The notes beneath the pieces were generated by a model. The model was not told the origin of the DNA and did not search any database. It saw only the letters and a program-made list of their open reading frames with translations. From Takakia lepidozioides (lineage: Eukaryota > Streptophyta > Takakiopsida > Takakiales > Takakiaceae): DNA of 64,000 nt. Every line of letters starts with the position of its first letter. The first letter of the stretch is position 1. Location: NCBI GenBank assembly GCA_030704615.1, contig CM060732.1:79378171-79442170 (forward strand), given 5' to 3'. Below are positions 46,801 to 57,912 of this stretch, piece after piece. A program made the position numbers and the translations under genes.

Positions 46801-49800
46801 TAACTTGTAATTCTCAGAATTTTGCTCTTCTTGAACATCACAACCTATCGTTCACAAGCAGCATCCTCACTCTGACTTCACATGTCATTTCTCCTTATGC
46901 CCATGCCTTCCAGGCGAGAGGGTTTAGCATGCAAGGTCCCTGAAGAAATTAAATGAAATTAAATGGAACTTTATAACATCCGCAGAAAGCTCTGAGAAAG
47001 AACTAGAGACATCCACGGGAGGCTCAGAGAACCACAGAACAACACGAACCTTGACACCCAAGAACACAGCAAACCACAACTGGTGCAGGAGAGAAAGACC
47101 GAAATAAACACTGAAACTCTATGACATCCATGGGGGTTCCTGAGGGCTCAGGGGACAAAGTAGAGAAACCACAAGGATCACAAGAGAGACAGAAACGAAC
47201 AAAATTTGTGCCATCCACAGGAACTGTCAATAGTACGTACGTCAAGTTCTTCGAGCACCTCCTGCAATACTGGCTCATCAGCAGTGGTGAGAGCCGCCCC
47301 AAAGTCTGCCAATTTGGATGCATTGAACTCGCCCATGTGCTGCCCATGCATGCCAGGAGGCCCCAAACCCTAACAAACTCCTCAGTTTCTGGTTCTTATG
47401 TGTTCCCAAGCAATGCCCATGTGCAAGTCAAAGTTGATAACTTGCACATCCAGAAGAATTGACAATCAATATTGCAAAAAAAGACCTTGAAAAACACTGA
47501 TCAGGGTATCCCAAGTTCTCTTATGTGGCCACCACACCCACCTGGACAAACATTTGGATGTGCTCTTTGTAGAGAGGGTTCAGACGCATTAGATCCTTCA
47601 TAGTGGACACCACCTCCAGGATTGTGGCCTTCAGCTCATCTTGGGTGGAATCATATGGCTTGTCCTGCACCACTACATTTGGTTAGTCCTTGGTCCTCTG
47701 CATAGCTCATGTGTACACAACGAGAGAAGGGGGAACCTGGTGTCCTGAGTTCCAAACCAGCAGAAGCCAGAAATGCACAATTTCTACATATCCACGCAGT
47801 GCAACCCATAATCCACTTACTGCTTTCTAATCTGATGTATATGTGAGCTTCTATTGACAATCTGCTGGCTGAAAAGGTGCTTTTAAGCCTGCAGCAGAAG
47901 TATGTCACAGGGAAGATGATGTTTCTCCGCGTTCAGGAATTTCCTTCTGTTGTCAATTTCTACCACTAAACTACTTGCAGAAATGAAACTTTGATTTGCC
48001 ATGAAAACTGCCCTTGTCCCCTATCCACATCAAAATTCTTTGTTCTCATACGCTTGCTCACAAGCCAAGGGACACCTATTCCCTCTCAAGGGTAGTGCTA
48101 GCATCCAAGGTATAACAGGAGATGGCCAGGTCTCTACACCAAGCCAACATTGACAGTCAGTTGTGAGCCAGCCATTTCCCCAGAGTGAGATAGCCTAACA
48201 CAGCTGGGTGGCATCTAAATATGAAACTGGAACAGATCTGTGATAGCCGATGAAGTCCCCTTTATGGCATCAACCTTTGATCTAGCTGCTCTAGAATCTA
48301 TTTCACATCGAGGATTTCATAAACAGCGGTGGTTAGATACCTTGAGATGTTCGACACTTACGGTCATTGGTTCTTTTTCCACCTGATACAGACAACCAAG
48401 TAACAGATCGTAGATTCAGTATACCTGCAATTGAAGTTGCACCTGAAGCATACATGTGCAATCCATGATTCTGGATACCATGCTTAATGCTCCAGGTCAT
48501 CCCTACACTCAACAAGGTCACAACAATGAACCTTTCAAACATCACCCAGATGTAAGAGCACATTTGCAACACTGGGTGGTCCTGCATTCTTTGCTGCGCA
48601 GTATGGCAGCCAGGTAGTTCCGACAACAATTTGTTCACTGATCGTACAATACAGAATTTTACAAGAGGGGCAGATGGGGTTCGACATCGTACATAGTGTT
48701 AACACTTTTAAAGAGCTGGGCCATTGGTGTGCCAAATTAGGTGCACTTGGTGTCTCAACGGAATCATTGGAATGCACTGGTCACACTGCTAGCAGCAGCT
48801 TAAGGAGGCACTATCAGTTACAAGTAAGGAAATGCCAACACTCAGTTGCTAAGAATGCTTAGTGGTAGTACTCATAGGCTTCAACCAGGAACTAAAGCTC
48901 TCAACAAAATGCTCGGCTAGTCAGGATGTATTCTACATTAAGTCCTGCTTGGTTTGGGTGAAATGTATCAAAGCCTTTGTTACTGTAAAGCCATGGCAGT
49001 TTTTATCCTAACCTCAAGCGAGTACAGGGTGGGGGGGAAAAAGAATTGATGTTACCATGCCAGTTATCCGTAGGCGGCGGTGGCCCATGAGAAGAAACTG
49101 TGTAGAACCCTCACCATCCAATGGTCTCATCACATTTGTAATCTGTCATATCCCACCACAAACTCAGGTTGCAGAACCAAGTCCTTGGAAGTTATGGAAG
49201 ACATGATGTGGACATAATAGAATTTCTTCTTTTTTTGCTTATCTCTCACAATCTTACCTTCACGGGCCCCTTGCTCGTGTACTGAGCCATAAGGTGTCTG
49301 GGCATTTTGTGGAGACAGAATGTCTTTCTTTCTTACTCTCAAATCTCTCAAATACGGTAAACAACGTCTTATGAGTACATTCTCAAATCTCTCAAAGTGG
49401 GCACGGGTCTATGGCCACAAGGCTTCTCATGAGTACATTCTCAAATCTCTCAGGTCTAGTTTCTTTAACTCTCCATTCTGCATTCTGTCTATTGTGTCAC
49501 AGACCCTTCACAAATTCTCGTCCTCTCTTAAACCCCATCGAGCATTCACAATAAGGAGCTCTTCATTTCTCTTTCGGCCACATACAAAAGTCAGACTGCC
49601 TTCTCAGTGCATTCTTCTTTGCTCATATCGAGCCTCTTTTAGAGGTGTATTCTTTCCCTCTCGAAAAGACTGATTGCTTCTCACCAAGCTTCAAAAGTAC
49701 TACTATCCCTCATTCGAAAGCTAGACTTAAAACCCTACCACCAGAAAGGGACGACAGTGGAAGATATGACAGCCCAATTTTCTAGACCAGGCCACCTAAT

Positions 49801-52451
49801 AGCACCTGTGCAAAAGTTCCATATTCGTGCAGGCGCTTATAAAGGTCCTCCCCATGAGCTTGATCAGGGCTCTCTCCTCCCTCAGCTGCTGTCAACACAG
49901 TAGCGCCATCCTTAGATTTTGCATCCTTAAGCAAAAATGTTCCCACCCAGGGTGTACCCTGAGCCTTCAACTCCGCCAGCTTGTCTGCCAACTTCTGATC
50001 CTATAAAAGACAATCTCAGAGCAGTGGTGAGCCCCAGCAATGGCATCAATTGATAGCAAACTTTTCTTCTATTCGGGTCTCCTTTGGTTTAGTAGTTTAC
50101 AAAACAAAGAGCTTACTATCAGTCATCACAACTCCCAAAATACTATATTTGCAGTATTTGGCATCTAATCGCATTTGCAGAAATTCTTACCAGAGCCTTG
50201 CAACATTCACAAATCAGCACTTCAAATGCATAGGCACATACACTTACACCACATAAACGCTGACAACACCCTTAGAACCATGGGGTTGACCTCTTATGTA
50301 ACCCCTGGAGGCAGAAAGGCAGCCACTTCAAATGCATAGGCACATACACTTACACCACATAAACGCTGACAACAACCTTAGAACCATGGGGTTGACCTCT
50401 TATGTAACCCCTGGAAGCTGAAAGGCAGCCCAAAGGGTGCCACTCTATAGACTTTCCATTGCCTATATTTCTGCAAACATAGGACAGAAGTGCTCATAGT
50501 CACCTTGATAGAAATAGGCACATAGAACCCTGGAAATAGTGGCCTCCTACTTATTGGCACAGCAACCACCTGCATTTACAACCACAATGATGTCGTGAAA
50601 ACAAGCTTGTTGGCACTACTACATCCCAGAAGTGCACAACAGAGTGTTTGTGTTATCCTTCATTGCCTGATCCGATCCAGAAACAGTCAGTAAATCTGGC
50701 TCTAAAAGTCCTGCTGCGACAGAACCAAATTCTCTGGACGTGTATCACTGACCAAACTTATGGAGGACAAGAGTATACCCAAACAGCCAGGGCTTTGGGC
50801 AGAACTAAACCCCAAGCAAAATCCAAACCAGTGGGTTCGGCAAGCAGAGAATTAGTGTTTAAAACAGCTTGCTTTTCTAATTTCATGGAACCCCGGTCAC
50901 AGACTTTGGCTTAAGTGAACATCCATGTAGGGTTTGTAAAACCCTGACTAAACCCTGGAAGGCCTGGAATGCTAGCTTGTCAAGGGATCACTTGTAAGAT
51001 CCCATCAATGGTAAATCTTCCATTAAGTCACCCCTCCCACTTGATCCACCTATCAATACATAATCTCTCCTTGAACCAAGGAAAGCAGGAGGAGGACATG
51101 GGGGCAAGAAATGTTCCTCTGATACACTCCTTGAACCATGGAACGAGAGCCCCCAGAGGACAGGAACAGGGGAAGCAAGCAAGGTCATTTGGCAAGAACA
51201 GAACCAATGAATTGGCCTGATAAGAACCGACTTGATACTTGAAGCATCTTGGTAATCTCCACGAGCCAGGATGTCAAAACCTGAAGAGACAGACAAAGCA
51301 CATGGCAGAGGCAGAAAAAACATACCCTGTCAGGGCGGGGGCCTGTGGCAGGCACAATGGCACCTGGTTGAGCTGTTGTATCCGCAGCAACAGTAGCATC
51401 TGTGCCTTCTTTGCTCTCTTTGGCTTCTTTGACTTCTATCCCCTCTTTAACTTCTTTTCCTTCTTTGCTCTCTTTTGGGTCTTTGCCTTCTTTGCCTTCT
51501 TTTGGCTCTTTGCCATCTTTGGGCTGTTTCTCTGCAGAGGGCTCCTTCACCTCTTTATCTGCACGCAAACGTTCTTATCAGCTTGAGAAAATTTCTAGCT
51601 GGTAGGAGGAAAGTTTGAAACTTCTCAAAACCCGTGGCCAGTCTCAATTGAGGTTGTTGCTACCGAAATGTATAACTAGACAATCCAAGCTATAATGGCA
51701 GTCACCCAGACCTAATTGTGATCATAAAATACTACATTTCAAGAATAAACTCTGGCCCGAAGTGCATAGTTGGTAAAGATTAACCATTCGGGGCAGCCAG
51801 GCAGCTGCATCAAACAGTTTGGAGTTTGGCAGACTGCCAGAGATTGTGTACCAACACCCATTGTGTGGCGCCTTGCAAACGCTTAAACGCACAGACCAAT
51901 GGAAACCTGTCATATACCCGGAAGACCATGGATAATCACAGATCAAATGACACGCAATCCCACCTCCACTGTGCATTCCAGTGACACACTACATGAAAAG
52001 TAAAAATACACTCACCGGAACCTTTCCACAAATTGAAAATTCCCCGCCTTCTGCCCCCTCCTCTGCTGTCACCACCGCCTTTCCCTCCGCCAGCAACCGC
52101 ACCATTGCCACCCTCACCAGACCCTTTGCTCGATGCCTCTTCACCACCTCCTTGCTCAGCAGCGGGCCGGTCACCGCCGCTGCCCTCCCCATCACGCCCA
52201 CATTTATCAGAGCTTCCAGACGACCCCGATCCATCCCGCCCCGCTCCTGACGTGGAGAATTGCATCCAATGCTGGGAGGAGCAAGGTGGTGATGCAGTCG
52301 TCCGTGATTGGGGCACCAGTGTGTCCCAAAGCACCAGCAGCGGGGGTCGGTCCCCCCCTGGACCACTCCATTCCCGACCAAGCGGAGATGTCACAACTCT
52401 CCGAAGAGCAGGCAGGCGCCGCACAGCGGAGGGAGCAATCACTGCCAGCAT
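37851..52451 (-). CDS. LON1: Lon protease, mitochondrial type, 21 exons
   Basis: ATP-dependent serine protease of the organelle matrix. Exons (minus strand): 52016-52451, 51326-51558, 50504-50569, 49806-50000, 49056-49142, 48341-48382, 47542-47664, 47241-47369, 46681-46746, 46505-46591, 45258-45297, 44771-44942, 44128-44252, 43877-44007, 43579-43683, 43063-43176, 42535-42702, 41823-41924, 40490-40708, 38408-39061, 37851-38081. All junctions are GT-AG and the sum is 3525 nt, 1174 residues plus stop, in one frame. The N-terminus is Arg-rich like a mitochondrial presequence. Walker A GPPGVGKT is at 608-615, Walker B LVLIDE at 671-676, catalytic Ser1059 in PKDGPSAG and Lys1102 in VKEK. It is longer than the usual 900-1000 because of a Gly-rich stretch, a Lys/Glu-rich stretch (about 147-200) and an insert before the protease domain. 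The symbol is by family; organelle choice is inferred. Confidence 0.94.
38857..39041. repeat. In-frame triple repeat inside Lon
   Basis: Three units of 60-63 bp start at 38857, 38917 and 38980 with CATCYACTATCATC. They encode three copies of a [15 protein letters not shown] type segment (residues about 895-950) in the acidic linker between the ATPase and protease domains. The last copy runs into the conserved [10 protein letters not shown], so the array grew by duplicating the edge of a conserved motif. Confidence 0.9.
50218..50429. repeat. 106 bp tandem duplication in a Lon intron
   Basis: Two copies, 50218-50323 and 50324-50429, each beginning ACTTCAAATGCATAGGC, within the intron between exons 3 and 4 (50001-50503). 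They differ at a handful of bases. Confidence 0.85.
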
Positions 52452-53397
52452 AGGTCTCCTTCTCCCTCTCTCTCTCCCTCTCTACAATTCCAAGCCTTCC
52501 TTCCTTCCTTCCTCCCTCTCTGTCTCTCTCACATTCCCTCTCGAAGAGCTCACAACTCTGGGCTTGGGAAATCAGTAAGACAGTATGCCAGCTTACGAAC
52601 AGAAACATTCATCTCGCTATTCCAACTAGCTTCGTTCATCAGCTCACATGAATTTAAGTTTTTATATAGTCGGGTCAGCATTCTGTCGCAAGTTCCCTGT
52701 TTTTTCATGGATGAAATCGCCAAATTTCTCCAAAACAAAAAAAACATTATGGAGGAATTCTCCTAATATGGATGATATGAATAGATGAAAGTACAGATGT
52801 AGATGATTCTGTCCTAATTTTAATGGATGAACAGAATATATGCCTATTTTTTGCAAAACTCTGTAGCCCATCGTCCTATTTTCCGAATTTAAGAAAAAAC
52901 TCTGATTCGAGTTATCTTAAATACTCGAATTTATTTTTTTTCTTTTTTCTTTTTCTTTTTTTTTAAGGAACAGGGGACAATTCTTATTTTGTTTGTGGGA
53001 AGGCACTTAAGAACTTTCGTATTTGCGTCGCTGTTAAGGTTTTCCACGGATCCACGTGTCTCCTGTCCATACGTTGTAATCCTACTCATTGGCCTATAGG
53101 TCTGGGGTTCAATTCAATTCCCTTGTGGTTTCGTCTGGCCCTGTATCGCGTCGTTCTGAGTGCCACCTGGATGATGCGAGGTTCGAATCCCAATTCATCT
53201 CAATTCATGAGATTGAATGTTAAAGCATCGTTGTGTAGAGTCCGATGGATCCCCAAGCGACTTGCATGAATGTTGTTGAAAGCTCACTCTGTAGCACCTC
53301 CCCCGTGAAGGAACTTGCCAAAATGTTGATGCTGTCGGATTTTCGGGCACAAATGTGTACCTTGGAGAACAGAGCAGAGCTGATTTTGTATGTTGAA
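52452..53397. other. Lon 5' region and divergent spacer
   Basis: Upstream of the Lon ATG is a CT-rich run (about 52455-52535), hence GA-rich in the Lon leader. A T-rich tract lies at about 52930-52965. At about 53180 GGTTCGAATCC resembles a tRNA T-arm, but I cannot fold a tRNA around it. No gene is seen. Confidence 0.5.
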
Positions 53398-54189
53398 TTC
53401 TGTAAGTTAGCTCGTTGGGAGGATCTATGGTGGTGTGGAGTGATTTTGACATGTTACTGGCAATGTTGTGGCAGCAGGAAAACAGATAACATAGATGAGG
53501 AGAAGCTTTGGAATGGATACTTTCCAACCCCAGTCAATGGCGGGACAATGGGGGCAAAAAGGTGAACGCATGATGGATTACAGAGAGAAGCAGACGCAAT
53601 TCATCAGTGGAACTAGTGTGATAAGTAGGGTTGGGGTGTTGCTGGAAGAACTCTACGCTGTCATTGTCAGCAGGTGCTAGCAGCAAGACGAGGGATGTAT
53701 GCATGATTTGTGCAGAGGCAGGGATAGCTGAAGGAGCAGGGATAGATTGTGTATTAGGGAAGGGTCGTTCCCAAGGCCCTTCCTGAATTTGAGAGCACCG
53801 GCAACGAGTGCGGAGCCCGAGTTCCGGGTGCTCGAAAATTCAGGAAGGGCCGTGGGAACGACCCTTCCCAACATGAAAAACTGGGAAATATTTCTTTCCC
53901 GCTCCTTGCCCCGCAAATCGGGAGACCCTTCCACACGCGGAAGGTATTTCCCGCAAATTGGGGGACCCTTGCGGCCAGGGAGGCTCCTTGAATTACAAAG
54001 AAAAAAATTTGCCAGTGTTTTACGGGTCCAAGAGTGCCGGATTTCAACACAAGATTACTTTTGATTCCCTGTGGATCAATATCTACAAGAGACCTGCATG
54101 GGTAGATGGTCAACTGGAAGCAGCAGCGGCAGCAACACAATTGACAAAATCAGGCCTGGTAATGAAGGCATTGATTATGTCAAGGTAAG
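53398..54189 (+). pseudogene. Broken sister copy of the PDF-motif leader of the PPR gene
   Basis: Collinear with 54935-55440. It starts with the shared GAATTCTGTAAGTTAGCT block and then encodes DEEKLWNGYF. A one-base deletion relative to 55056-55090 destroys the PSQWWDN part. After an apparent intron (about 53563-54036) comes FQHKITFDSLWIN and RPAWVDGQLEAA, ending at a donor-like GTAAGT at 54185. No PPR repeats follow. The putative intron contains the 113 bp foldback. Confidence 0.65.
53757..53869. repeat. 113 bp foldback (hairpin) element
   Basis: Arms of about 45 nt (53757-53801 and 53824-53869) are near-perfect reverse complements. The outer ends read GGGAAGGGTCGTTCCC and GGGAACGACCCTTCCC. 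The unpaired loop is only about 20 nt. No target duplication is evident. It may be a foldback MITE or a transcribed hairpin. Confidence 0.8.
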
Positions 54190-55036
54190 TTGATATCACT
54201 TTGTTCAGCTAGCCTTTTTTTGAAGCAGAACTGTTGCCCCCCAGAACTCCAAGACCTCCACGCTATGCATGCTAGGAATCTGGTCATGAAAGTATAGGAG
54301 AAGGGCCTAAGTGTAGGGCCTTCCGCCATTGGTTTGTTTCCTTGCTTCCGCTGGCATAGTGGTTTTGTGGGCTGCTTGTGGAGGGGGCTGTCTTTCTGTG
54401 GTTTTGTCACATGGTTGTGGAGGGGGCCGTCTGGTTTATTTCCTTTCAGTTTTCCGCAGTCCTTTGTCATCCCATAAGCTCCATCATTACAGTTTTTGGG
54501 CTGCTAAGGGCTATTTTTGGGCTGTTCGTGGAGGGGCCCAGCACCTCTGTTCACCAACTTCAAACCATGGGATTTTTCCTGCGATTAATCAATGACTACC
54601 ATTGAAGATGTAGAATAAAAACTATAATCGACCCTAAAAGAAGGACCAATCAGTTTCAAGGTTCGTTCGCAGGGAAAGCCTTGTGCAATTGCAAAATAAT
54701 GATGCTCGACTAATCCATCTCTCTCTAATCCCTCAGTAGATCAATTTCTACCACCAGACATCCTCAATCTAATGCGATTAATGTCCTTCCAGTCTCGATA
54801 ATATTCCCATCCTCCTCTATAAACTCAACACCATCGATTGATATTAAATACCACCGTTCATTTCGGCCTGTTTTACCCTCTCATTAGCGTCGTCCCTAAT
54901 TTTTCATCTTGTCGTCTCTAATTTTTAATCTTGAATTCTGCAAGTTAGCTCCTTGGTGTACGGTTGTTTGGAAATGTTTTGACATGTCACGGCTAATGTG
55001 GCAACAGGAAAGTATGGAAAAACAGATAACAGAGAC

Positions 55037-57912
55037 GAGGAGAGGCTTTGGAATGAATACTTCTCCGAGCCCAGTCAATGGTGGGACAATCGAGGCAAGA
55101 AGGTGAATGCCTGTTAGATTACAGAGAGAAGCAGACGCAATTCAGCATACGAACTATTGTGAGAAGTAGGGTTGGGTTGTTTGAAGAACAAATCTAGGCT
55201 GTCATTGTCAGCTCCTAGCAGCAAGGCGAGGATGATTTGTGTAGAGGCACGGACAGCTGAAAGAGAAAGGATAGAATGTGGGTCCAGATTCATCCAAGAG
55301 GGCCAGATTTCAAGCACAAGATTACCTATGACTCGCTGTGGATCAATAGTTACAAGAAACCTGCATGGGTACATGGTCAACTGGAAGCGGCACCAGCAGC
55401 GGTACAGTTGATAAAATCGGGCACTTCGACCATGACTTCAGCTTCTGAAAGAGGACCAAGAGAGGGAGTCCACAATTCCTCTTCTGGGACTTCTGGGCAT
55501 GTGAAGATGCTTTGTGAGGCAGGCAGACTGACAGAGGCTCTACAGACTTTAAACCAAGGAGGAGGCATTTCAGCAGATTCAGATACGTATGTCTGTCTCT
55601 TGCATAGGTGCATCAAGATGAAAGGCCTGGAAGCTGGAAAGCAGGTCCATGCTCACATTATCCAAAGTGGATTCAAGCCAAACGTTTTTCTACACAACAC
55701 CCTTGTGAACATGTATATTAAGTGCGGGAGCATCCTGGATGCTCACCAACTGTTCAAGAGAATGCCTCAACGATCTTTGTTCTCGTGGAATATAATGTTG
55801 GCAGGATTTACCAAACATGGGCGTGGTACGAATGCTTTGGAGACCTATGAGCAAATGACGCAGGAAGGGGTGAAGCCGGACCACATCACGTTCGTCTCCG
55901 TTTGCAATGCATGTGCGAGCCTGGCATCCCAGGAAAAGGGCAAAGAGGTGCATGGTGACATCGTCAAAGCTGGAATTGTACCAGATGTCATTCTCAACAC
56001 TACCCTTGTGGACATGTATGCCAAATGTGGGTGCATGAAGGATGCGAAGGGAGTGTTCGATGATATGGCTGAAAGAAATGTGGTGTCATGGAACGCAATG
56101 ATCGCAGGATATGCACAGCAGGGTTGCGGGATGGAGGCTTTGGAGACCTATGAGCAAATGATGCGGGAAGGGGTGAAGCCCAACCGGATCACATTTGTTT
56201 GCGTTTGCAATGCGTGTGCAAGCCTGGCAGCCCTGGAAAAGGGCAAAGAGGTCCATGGTGACATGGTCAAAGCTGGAATTGCACCAGATGTCATTCTGAA
56301 CACTGCCTTACTGGATATGTATGCCAAATGTGGGAGTATTGAAGATGCCAAGGGAGTGTTCGTCACTATGGCTGAACGTGATGTGGTGTCGTGGAACGCG
56401 ATGATTGCAGGATATGCACAGCAGGGTTGCGGAATGGAGGCTTTGGCAACCTATGAGCAAATGATGCGGGAAGGGGTGAAGCCCAACCACATCACGTTTA
56501 TTTGCGTGTGCAATGCGTGTGCGAGCCTGACAACCCCGGAAAGGAGCAAAGCGGTCTATGGTGACATGGTCAAAGCTGGAATTGTACCGGATGTCATTCT
56601 GAACACTGCCCTGGTGGACATGCATGCCAAATGTGGGTGCATTGAAGATGCAAAGGCACTGTTCGACAAGATGCCTAGACGAAATGTGGTGTCGTGGAGC
56701 GCGATGATTGCAGGATATGCACAGCAGGGGCGCGGGATGGAGGCTTTGGAGACCTATGAGCAAATGATGCGGGAAGGGGTGAAGCCTGACCGCATCATGT
56801 TTGTGTGTGTTTGCAATGCGTGTGCGAGCTTGGCAGCTCTCGAAAAGGCCAAAGAGCTCCATGGTGACATCATCAAAGCTGGAATTGTACCGGATGTCAT
56901 CCTCAACAGTACCCTGGTGGACATGTATGCCAAATGTGGGAGCATTGGAGATGCAAAGGTAGTGTTCAACACTATGGCTGAACGTGATGTGGTGTCATGG
57001 AACGCGATGATCGCAGGATATGCCCAGCATGGTTGTCATAGGGAGGCCCTGCAACTATTTGAAGGAATGCAAAGGGAAGGCTTGAAGCCGGACGGTATCA
57101 CCTTTATATGTGTTCTGTCTGCATGCAGCCACGTTGGCCTACTGGATGAAGGACTACGCTATTTTGATTCCCTGAGTCAAGATCATGGTGTCACTCCGAC
57201 AGTAAAGCACTTTGGCTGCATGGTGGACCTTCTTGGACGTGCAGGACGATTGGATGAGGCGGAGGACCTCATTAGTAAAATGCCAATCAAACCAGATGCT
57301 GTGGTGTGGAAGGCCTTGCTGGGTGCCTGCAGAATCCATGGTGATGTGGAGATGGCTGAACGTGCAGCAACAGTTATTCTCAAGTTGGATGAACAGGATG
57401 CGGCAACTTATGTGTTGCTATCAAACATCTATGCGGCAGCTCGCAGGTGGGACGATAGTGCAAAGGTGAGAAGAATGATGAAGGTCAGAGGCGCTAGAAA
57501 GGAGCCAGGTCGCTGCTGCATTGAGGTTTGTAACAGGGTGCACACCTTTGTTGTAGATGACAAATTGCATCCCAAAATTAAGGAAATCCATGCTGAGCTG
57601 AGAAGATTGTCTGGGCAGATGAAGGAGGTGGGGTATGTGCCTGACACGCGCTTTGTACTGCATGATGTGGGGGAGGAGCAAAAGGAATTTTCTCTTTGCC
57701 ACCACAGTGAGAAGCTGGCCATTGGTTTTGGGCTGATCAGCACGGCTCCTAGGACGCCTCTCCGTCTCATCAAGAATCTCCGGGTGTGTGGCGACTGCCA
57801 CACCTCCACCAAGTTGATCTCAAAGATTGTGGGCCGAGCAATTGTTGTACGGGACGCAAATCGCTTTCACCACTTTGAAGATGGGGTTTGTTCTTGTGGG
57901 GATTACTGGTGA
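55037..57912 (+). CDS. PPR protein, PLS class, E/DYW C-terminus, with N-terminal PDF motif (5' incomplete)
   Basis: Likely organellar C-to-U RNA editing factor. An upstream exon ends at 55102 (EERLWNEYFSEPSQWWDNRG, then KK), intron 55103-55287 (GT-AG, phase 0), then 55288-57912 (874 residues). Joining gives WWDNR...PDFKHK...LWIN...PAWV, the PDF motif known from OSB single-strand DNA-binding proteins. PPR motifs follow as a run of PLS triplets with a 303 bp period, then E motifs. The PG box reads EPGRCCIEV instead of the usual PGCSWIEV. The DYW deaminase has HSEKLAIG, CGDCH and ends CSCGDYW. The ATG at 55276 lies inside the intron; a later ATG at 55432 would give a form without PDF. The true start upstream of 55037 is not found: an in-frame TGA lies at about 54980, so another exon is likely. 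Confidence 0.85.

Noticed and set aside
51402-51605. Plus-strand open frame rich in Ser, Leu and Phe
   Set aside because: It is the complement of the Lys/Glu-rich Lon exon 2.
53171-53195. Possible tRNA gene around GGTTCGAATCC
   Set aside because: I could not build acceptor, D and anticodon stems around it.
55276-55287. ATG at 55276 as the start of the PPR protein
   Set aside because: It falls just before the splice acceptor at 55287, and the homologous sisters join the PDF exon there. It would count only if the intron is retained.
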